Positions 55,957 to 64,000 of a stretch of 64,000 nt of DNA are shown here, one piece after another. A program made the position numbers and the translations under genes. This DNA comes from Sarocladium kiliense (Eukaryota; Ascomycota; Sordariomycetes; Hypocreales; Sarocladiaceae): NCBI GenBank assembly GCA_030734395.1, contig JAUZTG010000023.1:62001-126000 (forward strand). The letters run 5' to 3'. A model generated the notes under the pieces. It saw only the letters and a program-made list of their open reading frames with translations. It was not told where the DNA came from and made no database searches. Each line of letters starts with the position of its first letter. Position 1 is the first letter of the stretch.

Positions 55957-58816
55957 ATGAAGGTCTCGACTGTTCTTGCGACGGCGCTCGCGACGGGCAA
56001 TTCTCTCGTCTCTGCGAAGCATGCCCGCCCCTCGTCTAGTGGGCGAGGCGTTGTGCCCGGTGCCTATATCATCGAGCTTGAGAACTCCGAGGTATGCCTC
56101 AATTGGTGTCCTGAAGCTGAAGGCCCAGGAGGGCGATGCTGACCTTCGTGCGCAGGATACTGCAAAGATCTCCTCGGACGTCGAGAGCTACGGCAAGGTC
56201 CGCATGGAGCTCGACTACAAGCTCTTCAAGGGCGTCTCTGTCATCATAAACGACGTCGACAAAGCTGAAGACACAGTCATGAGAATTGCCGAATCTAACT
56301 CCGCCGTCAAGAATGTCTGGCCCCTGCAGACGTACAGCATTCCCAAGCCCAACGTTGAGTGGATCGGCAAGCCAGACATCGAGTCTAGCGACCTTAAGAA
56401 GCGTCAGGATGAGGGTAATGGCACGGTCGGAGACTTCGCACCGCATGTGATGACCCAAATCGACAAACTTCATGAGAAGGGCATCAAGGGCAAGGGCATC
56501 CAGATTGCAGTCATCGACACCGGTGTAAGTTACATTTGTCACAACTTATTTTTCGCCTGGAGTATGCTGAGTCTTGTCATAGATCGACTACACCCATCCG
56601 GCACTCGGAGACGGTTGCTTCGGTGAAGGCTGTATCGTCGCCTTGGGACATGATTTTGTCGGCGATAACTACAGCGGTGTGAACACTCCTGTCCCTGATG
56701 AGGACCCCATGGAGTGAGTAGCCCACACGAGGAGGGTTGATCAATCGCTTTTGCTGACAACGAGACCAGCTGCAACGGACATGGCACTCACGTTGCCGGC
56801 ATTGTGGCTGCTCGTGAAAACCAGTACGGCTTCATTGGAGCCGCTCCAGAGGCGACGCTTGGCGCTTACCGTGTTTTCGGCTGCGATGGTTCTGCCGCCA
56901 ACGATGTTCTTATTGCAGCGTACAACCGTGCCTTCGAGGACGGCGCCGATATCATCACCGCTTCCATCGGTGGCCCTTCCGGATGGTCAGAGGAGCCTTG
57001 GTCTGTAGCGGTCTCACGTATTGTCGAACAGGGTGTGCCGTGTCCTGTCTCTGCCGGAAATGATGGATCTGTCGGCCAGTTCTACGCCAGTACCGCTAGC
57101 AACGGAAAAGGCATCATCTCCGTTGCGTCTTTCGACAGCACCATCACTCCCAGTCTCTTGACAGTCTCCTCTTTCACCATCGATGGTGGTGAATCGCAGG
57201 AGTTTGGTTACACTCCCGGTGAGCCTGCGGCGTGGGCTGATGTCAAGCTCCCCCTGTGGTCGGTCAGTGATGACCCTGCCGATCCCTCGGCTGGGTGCGA
57301 TCCCTATCCTGCAGACACGCCAGACCTGAGCGGACATATTGTGTTGATCCGTCGAGGAAGCTGCACATTCGTGGTGAAGGCCCAAAACGCCGCTGCTGCA
57401 GGAGCACGCTATGTCATGTTCTGGAACAACGTTCCTGTTGGCTCGCTTGCTACAGACGTCTCACAGGCTGAGGAGATTCTCGCTGTTGGTATGGTCTCAG
57501 CTGCCGTAGGTCTGAAATGGCTGGAGGCTCTCAATGATGGGTCCGAGGTCGTACTCGACATGGTTGACCCAGAGGACGAGAACGCCGAGGTGAGCCTCGT
57601 TCAGAACCCCAACAACGCGACTGGCGGTGCCCTGAGCACCTTCACCTCATGGGGCCCGACTTTCGAGGGTGACAACAAGCCCCAGATTGGATCTCCTGGT
57701 GGCAACATCCTGTCCACGTACCCGGTGGCCAAGGGAGCATACGCTGTCCTATCTGGTACTTCCATGGCATGTCCGCTGGTTGCAGGCACGCTGGCGCTGA
57801 TCGCTGAGGTGCGAGGGACGTTTGATTCGACAGAGCTCGAGGACCTCCTCTCTGGGTACGCCAATGCTCAGCTCTTCAATGATGGCACAGCCTTCTACGA
57901 CTTCTTGGCTCCGGTACAACAGCAGGGCGGTGGTCTCATTCAGGCGTATGATGCTGCCTATGCGACTGTCGTCTTGTCGCCGTCTAGTCTGGCTTTCAAT
58001 GACACAGACCACGCCAACGAAGTGCTCAACTTCACCCTGAAGAACACTGGTGACAAGGAGCTGACTTTTGACATCTCCAATGTGCCGACGATCAGCTTCT
58101 ATACCTTTTACGAGGATGAGCCCTACCCGATCGCGGGTATTCCGGACCCAGCAGAGGAGAGTGCATCTCTCAAGTTTAGCGAGACCTCTGTCAGTGTGGG
58201 TGCTGGGGAGGAAGTCACTGTCGAAGTCATCCCAAGCCCACCAACAGGGCTGGTCGCCTCGCGACTTCCGGTGTGGTCAGGGTATATCGCAGTCAATGGC
58301 TCTGACGGCATATCCCTAAGCCTACCCTACCAAGGCATCGCAGGTTCACTGCATGACGCTAGTGTGCTCCTCGGCGATGATTACACATGGATTACCAAGT
58401 CGACTGACCAGGCAGCGACTCCCGTCGCAGAAAACACAACTTTCACCATTCCGAAGCCAGGCGATGTGATCGTTCCAGCTACCGATGTGCTTCCAGCTTT
58501 CGCACTTGATCTGGCCTTGGGATCGCCTTTCGCTCGTGTATACGTGACGCCAATGACTACATGCCCTCCCAACGGCACCACGGAGCATAAGGGTCATAAG
58601 GTGCTAGGTGAGATCGAGGGCTCGCCATTCCAGTACTTGCCCCGCGCCCTCAACGTTTTCCCATGGACCGGCAAGTTGGCCAATGGTGAAGCTGCACCGG
58701 CCGGAAAGTATAGATTTGTGATTGACGCGCTGCACATCTTCGGGGACCCAGAGGACGAGGATGATCTATGGGATACAGCGAAATCGCCGTCATTCCGCAT
58801 CAAGTACGAGGAGTAA
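55957..58816 (+). CDS. Secreted subtilisin-like serine protease (S8) with PA insertion
   Basis: Extracellular endopeptidase, likely for nutrient protein breakdown. Exons 55957-56091, 56156-56524, 56583-56713 and 56770-58816 join in frame to 893 residues. Seen: a signal peptide (MKVSTVLATALATGNSLVSA); an I9-like propeptide beginning PGAYIIELE with a Lys-Lys-Arg site (LKKRQ) before the catalytic domain; Asp166 in VIDTG, His216 in GHGTHVAG and Ser543 in SGTSMACP, the complete triad; a protease-associated (PA) insertion around 385-445 (GHIVLIRRGSCTFVVKAQNA); and a C-terminal Fn3-like beta domain of about 300 residues, as in bacterial Vpr and C5a-peptidase-type subtilases. The splice sites fall right after DTG and inside the His motif, and splicing restores both exactly. 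The ATG at 55957 opens the signal peptide. Confidence 0.95.
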
Positions 58817-59541
58817 TGTGCTGGTCATTTTGGGCAGGCAATCTAATTTGTGAAAAGATATGATCATTATAAGAAACATGTTCGTGAGCTTGCCATGCTT
58901 ATGCTATGTCCTTCCCACAGTTTGTCTAGAACAACGAAGTGCCATAGTGAGTCACGTGCGCTATACACACGTGACTTTGTCCAACGCCGGCCCCCTCCTG
59001 GCCCATCCCCTCTTTCCTCAATCGTGAGGCCTGTCACTCAACCAATCAGGGGCCCAGCCGATCGTCAGGCAGCAGCATTTCGAGCCTTCAGACTCGCGCG
59101 CGACATCCCCCCGGACCCTCCCAGACCCTCCCTCCCGTTCCGTGCGAATGCTATCACAACGGTAGCCTTCAGCGCTTCATCATCGTTCGGCTGTGTCCAC
59201 AATATGTCCGAGAGCCCGCTGCACGGCAAGGCAACCAGATTAACAACCTTCTTTTGAACAGCGCGAGGACGCCTCTGCAGTCTCACTCGTCTTTTGCTCT
59301 CCTTCAACTCACCTACCGCTGCCGCTTGGCTTGACCCGCAGTAGCTCAAGTACAACAACTCACACGAAACCTCAAGCCAATATCACCACTCCGCACCAGT
59401 CGTCAGCTCACTCTCACAACTGTACACCATTTCGAGCCAGGGGATCAAAGATTAATATGCGCGGAAGGTGAATTGGCCTGCCGGCTTAGCTCAATCGCGC
59501 ACTCGAACATAATTCCTTCCCTCCCCAGGCTGCCCAGCATC
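58817..59541. other. Intergenic, upstream of the HeLo-like/pseudokinase/protease gene
   Basis: No recognisable gene. The frame of the next gene is open a short way up to 59473, but it begins with TTG. A CCCCAG at 59523-59528 could be a splice acceptor of an untranslated leader exon. Confidence 0.45.
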
Positions 59542-62500
59542 ATGGAGTCTTTCCTCCCCATCAGTGGCTTTCAAATGCCGTTCCAGCGGCGTCTGAGCCG
59601 CTTGTATAATGACACCAAGAAATCCAGTGACTTCGTCAAGGAACCCGTTCAGAATGAAGAGGACCCGGAAATCAAGGCCCTACATCGAAAGCTCCGCATC
59701 CAGAAGGACCGCCTGGTCAGCTGGGGTCTGGAGTGGTCCGACCCAAACCAAACCGCCGAAATTGATGAATCACTTTCTAAGGCTGGTCTGAGCGAGGTGG
59801 TTGGAAGCATCATGTCGACTATTAAGGATATTCTTGCGGAGGCTGAGCCTCTCTGGTTGAGCTCCAAGCACCTCGTTGATGCGACCCGACCAACCGGAGA
59901 TCGGAAGGCACCGCTGGTCAAGTGGGACAAAGGACGCTTTGAAGACCTCGTCCGTGATCTTACCTCGTCGATTGACACCCTTTTCGATCTTTCCAGGACT
60001 CGTTCCGGTATTCTTCCAAGGAGGACTTCCAAGTCAATGATGAAGTCACCCACGTCTGAAGACTTTAGGCCGTTCGAATCCTCCCGTTACTTGACGCCAC
60101 AGCACATAGATCCGCAAGGTCTGACACAGGTCAAGCCAGCCGATCCTCGAGTTTCTTCTGCACGCAGTGTGGTATACATGAGTAAGACAGCATATAGTGA
60201 GCTGTCACAAGTGACTGGAATCCGCCAACCATGGGCACCGCTCTTGCTCGAGTATGCAACATTCGACTCTATCTTCTCCACGACTGGCATTATGCCTGAT
60301 ATGAGTCGATTTGAGAAGCTCTCTGCCGGCCTCCAGCAGGATCCTCAGCGCTCTCCCGGCTCCTGGACTGGGCTGCCACGTCTCCTCGGATATTTCGAGG
60401 ACATGGAAAACTCAAGGCTAGGGCTTGTCTACCGCTTTCCGGCACCTCTCAACGCCGTACCATCTTCTGGCGACAAGCCGACTCAAACCCCCATGTACAG
60501 TCTCCCTTCGCTAAAGGATGTTCTGAGCCAGCCCGACTCGGAACCTCCAATGGAAGCCAAATTTCGCTTGGCTCATAATCTTGCCAACACAATCTTCGAC
60601 CTGCACGCTCGAGGCATTACCCACGGCAACATTCACGACTTGAACGTTTCCTTTTGTGTTGCTGGGTCAAATCAAACCGGAACCCCAGCTGGCCACGTTG
60701 ACCTTCGTCGGCCGTTGTTGTCGTCTTTCGATCTCTTCCCCGAGGACTCGGACGCGCAAATGAACCGTCTGATCAGACATCCGCTGGACCCAAGGTGTAC
60801 ACCATCATCACCCATTTCGAAGACGACGGATGAAAGAGTATTGGAGCTCTACTCCCTTGGAATGATCCTCTTGTCTATCGGGCTGTGGACTCGTCTGGAA
60901 GATCTTGTGCCCGAGGGCTCGGGCCCCGCTGTTCCAGAGTCCCTGTTGACCCAACTGTCTGTAAGGTGCGGGACACTTTACATGAAGGCAGTTCAGGCGT
61001 GTTGGACCGCAGTCGATGAAGAGATGTCTGGACATGTGTCTGGCGAGGAATTGCTCTGCGCCGTGCAGGTTAAGGCGAGCCGATACCTTGAAGCATGCTG
61101 CATCCTGGACGGCGTCAGTGGCTTGGAAGACAGGGTAAGCCAAGAGCTTCAAGAAGCAGCTTCAGGCGTGCGAAAGCCATCCCTGAAGCATTCAAGCACC
61201 GAGCATTCGCTTAAAGACGTCAAGTCATCATCTGTACTTGCGGCAGATATGAAGTCATCGTCACGGCATCTGGCATTCCCGAAGGAGCCAGAGTTTGAAG
61301 GGCTAGATTCACCTTTGGCGGGTAAGTCAAATAGCTCTTGAACAATTCCTGGCCGTTGATGCTAACCGACACGAACAGAAGCTCCGACCAATCAGATATC
61401 AAAACCTGAGGGCAAGATGAAGCTGTATCCTCATGTGCCCCTCGCTCCCGACGTTGTTGAGAAGTGGAACGCAGTGGTTATGCCCCAGATCAATCAGGCG
61501 CTTCGAGGATTCTACAGGAAACATCCAGAATCTGTTGAGATCTCTCTTGAGTCAGTGGGACCTAGCCCTCAGGCGACGCAGCCTACAATCCTTGTTGTCT
61601 GTACTTCCGTCGGCAAGGTCCGTGCAATTCTCAAGAAGAGACTTGGCGATTTGTTTGATGGTCCGTCTGGCTTTGCACTCAAAGTTTGCCGTGGTCAAGT
61701 CCTGCGATCTCGCCGCCAGTCAAAGTCCATCATGCGGTCCATGGCAAGGCGCGGTCAAGTAATGCGTTCAAATGCGAAGGATAATGACGACGTGGAAGAC
61801 GAAGCTGGCGCAATAAACCCCGAGTATCAGGAGAAACCTGGTAATGGTGCAAGTATTGGTGCTTGGATTGGTGACCGGCATCTCCCGCCAGTGAGCTTTG
61901 GCGGTATGGTTATGGTTGACGATAAGCCTTACGGCATGACAGTTCATCATATGCTGGATGATCCGGATCGTGACTTTGGACAGGGTGATGCTGGTAGGAG
62001 CATGGCTAACTCAGGATCTGAGTGGTTTGTGGATTCATTTACGAATAGTATTGTGGATGATGACGAGTACGGATTCGAGCTATCTGATTCTGAGTCAGAA
62101 ACGTATTCGGAAACGGACATCACGAGCGAGTACGATGAGGATGAGGACTATGAGGACGAGGAGTTCGCCGAACCTGGCGACATACCCGGCATCGAACCTG
62201 GATGCGGTGACGGGTACATTGTGACACAGCCAGCTCTCGATGATGTCGATGAAGGCTTTTTCCCTTCGACGGAGACCGAGGATGAGGATCATTTAGACAC
62301 TTTCAGCCTGGGTGAGGTGTACGCTTCTAGCGGTATCCGCCGGAAGAATGCCAACGGTTTGGTACACGAAGTCGATTGGGCTCTGTTCCAATTTGCGGAC
62401 GAACGCCAGCCGCATGGCAACGCGATGCCTCACGCAACCGCTTTGTCTGCAACTTCACAAAGCGGGGAGCTGCGGCCCACTACTGTCGCCTCTTTCAGCT

Positions 62501-63159
62501 CCCTGCCTGGCACAGATGTGCAGTGCGTGGCCAGGACGAGTGGCTTGCAGACAGGGAAAATTCTCCCAGCCCTTACGAGCGTCAAGATTTATGGCCGAAC
62601 GTCCCCAAGTCACACGTATCAAATCGCCAGTACGCCAGGTGGCGACAAGGAGGAGGCTTCAACGCCAGCTTTCCCCATGGGTATCCCTGGAGATAGCGGA
62701 GCCTGGATTGTTGATCGTCACGAAGGGCAACTGTGTGGGCACGTGCTGGCCTGGAGCCAGCGCAAGCACGTTGCATACATTTGTCCCATGGATGTTCTTC
62801 TTCAGGACATCGCTGAGACGCTGGACGCGTCACATGTCGGCCTTCCCGGGGGTCAGCCAGTGATCACTCTAGGGAGCACAGAGAACGAGTCTCAAAGTTC
62901 TCAGAAAGATCCGAGAGACCAATTAGCCAAGGAGCTCGAAGAATTGTCTCGCGATCTCACTGACGATGGGACGGATGACGGTCCAACTGCCACACAGCTC
63001 TCCCAAGAAGCCCAACGGCCACTAGCACAATCGCAACGGAATACGTCGGCTCGAAGCCTCGCCTCACCTGGTTCCCGGGCCTCACCTATCTCCGGTTTGT
63101 CAAGCAGTATGAGTGGCTTTGGGTTGCAGTCAGGGCATGGCATCGGTGTTAGTGTTTGA
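59542..63159 (+). CDS. HeLo-like / pseudokinase / trypsin-like protease fusion protein
   Basis: Function unproven; the layout suggests a signalling or cell-death effector. Exons 59542-61321 and 61379-63159 join through one 57-bp GT-AG intron to 1186 residues. Residues about 1-150 are helical, with LRIQKDRLVSWGLEWSD (51-67) resembling the core of fungal HeLo/HET-S domains. About 230-520 looks like a kinase C-lobe and part of an N-lobe (LLGYFEDMENSRLGLVYRF, then RGITHGNIHDLNVSF): HGN stands in place of HRD, SSFDLF is near the DFG position, and no VAIK lysine was found, so it is probably inactive. About 607-710 is a conserved alpha/beta segment. The PA-clan protease has His783 or His784 (MTVHH), Asp926 (EVDWAL) and Ser1033 (GIPGDSGAW), with a long acidic insert between His and Asp. 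The tail is Ser-rich. The start is the first ATG, before MESFLPIS. Confidence 0.85.
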
Positions 63160-63403
63160 AGTTTCGACAGCCGTTCTCAAGCGAATCATGTGTAGTTGGA
63201 CTGTTCTGAGAAGGACAAGGAGGGCTTAGCTGGTTGCTGGTGACTGTTCATGGCTGGAAACATTGAATGCTTTGTTGTGGAGTGTAGCCAGGACTTGATT
63301 TGACTTATACCCAACATGGGCGCGAGCTTCTGATTTATTGAAGGCTTCTGTCCTTTCAGTTATGCGAGCATAGACTCTGCAGAGACATGATGGATGTGTG
63401 TGT
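63160..63403. other. Short convergent gap
   Basis: Holds the 3' sides of the fusion-protein gene and the CCDC25-like gene. Nothing else seen. Confidence 0.5.
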
Positions 63404-64000
63404 TTACATGAAATCGTCCTCCCAATCTGCGCTCCTGTCTTGGTTGCTTGATGCAGCCATGTTGTCCTCCGTGAATATATCGTCGTAGGCGTGGTCTTTC
63501 TGATACTTTTTCTCCTTCCACTCCTGTGCCTGTCGGAGCTCCTCCTTCTTCTATAGTCTCGGAGTCAGTATCTGGCGGAGGTCCAGCGCGAAGGCATTCA
63601 TGTCTCGACGAGGAGTATGTGCCTGGGGATTTGGTTGGGATGAGCTTACCCGTTTCTGCAGTGCTGCCTGATCTCTTTGGCGCAATTCTTTGGTCCTATC
63701 GTCCTTCTCCTGCTTGAGGTCAGGCTTCTTCTCCACCTTCGTTTTGTTGAGGCGGTTGACGATAGGATTCTCTCGCTGCGGAACGAGTACTCGCTTGACC
63801 TAAGGTCAAAGAATGTGTCAAGGCAAGGAGACGCCATCGGGCAGGCAGAAGTAAGCTGGTGGTACATACCTTGCGCGGGTCTTTGAAGCTGACCTGGCCA
63901 ACCTCCATGCTCCCATCCTTCTTAAGGTTAGACCAGGGCGTGTAGATGATGGTGACATTATCTTTCTTGTTGCCTAGAAGTTCGATGTTCAATGTTAGCA
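63404..64000 (-). CDS. CCDC25 / NFACT-R domain protein, 3' part only
   Basis: Partial: the 5' end lies beyond the right edge. Visible exons are 63973-63870, 63799-63650 and 63550-63404, and 27 bp of an upstream intron with a CTAAC branch site and CTAG acceptor reach the edge. Seen: NKKDNVTIIYTPWSNLKKDG and then MEVGQVSFKDPRK, VNRLNKTKVEKKPDL, which are hallmarks of the NFACT-R (DUF814) protein CCDC25; a charged Lys/Glu/Gln-rich helix; and an acidic end DWEDDFM. Animal CCDC25 has been described as a membrane-exposed DNA sensor, while the fungal role is unclear and may relate to ribosome or RNA binding through NFACT-R. The C-terminal segment with AYDDIFTEDN is less conserved. The family call is firm; function is open. 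Confidence 0.9.

Noticed and set aside
61322..61378. Treating the pseudokinase and protease halves as two genes
   Set aside because: A 57-bp GT-AG intron with GTAAGT donor joins the frames exactly, and the downstream frame has no good start or promoter space.

Overview
The window is nuclear DNA from a filamentous ascomycete (Pezizomycotina; Dothideomycetes is my best guess from protein flavour, not proven). The signs are: coding regions split by short GT-AG introns of about 44-105 bp, long single-gene intergenic gaps, no operons, and typical fungal families (NudE, Doa10, BIM1-like copper protein, TRI12-type transporter, fungal acetyl-CoA carboxylase). I rebuilt seventeen protein-coding genes by hand, joining open frames across introns; sixteen are complete and one runs off the right edge. 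No tRNA, rRNA, CRISPR array or intact transposon was seen.

Left part (1-18 kb), accessory in character: a short-chain dehydrogenase (-), a secreted GH127 beta-L-arabinofuranosidase-like enzyme (+), a TRI12-type MFS exporter (+), a tandem ABM-fold protein (+), a small multi-pass membrane protein (-), a ferric/cupric reductase (-) and, divergent from the reductase, a GPI-anchored BIM1-like (X325) copper protein (+). The last two, perhaps with the MFS and ABM genes, look like a metal-handling neighbourhood.

Middle part (18-40 kb): a full-length MRP-type ABC transporter (+), an amino-acid permease (-), a large ER protein with an N-terminal membrane anchor and a C-terminal RDEL signal (-), and divergent from it the Doa10/MARCH6-type ERAD ubiquitin ligase (+). 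Two ER proteins therefore share one divergent intergenic region.

Right part (39-64 kb), mostly housekeeping: the dynein regulator NudE (+), acetyl-CoA carboxylase (+), a mitochondrial BolA3-like protein (-, tail to tail with the carboxylase), a secreted subtilisin with a PA insertion (+), and a 1186-residue protein (+) that joins a HeLo-like N-terminus, a degenerate kinase fold and a trypsin-like protease with an apparently intact triad. Last is the 3' part of a CCDC25/NFACT-R family gene (-).

The most novel item is the HeLo-like/pseudokinase/protease fusion at 59542-63159. It recalls the helical-bundle plus pseudokinase layout of the necroptosis effector MLKL, with a protease added. Exon boundaries are hand-inferred from GT-AG sites, reading frame and family fit, and need transcript confirmation.
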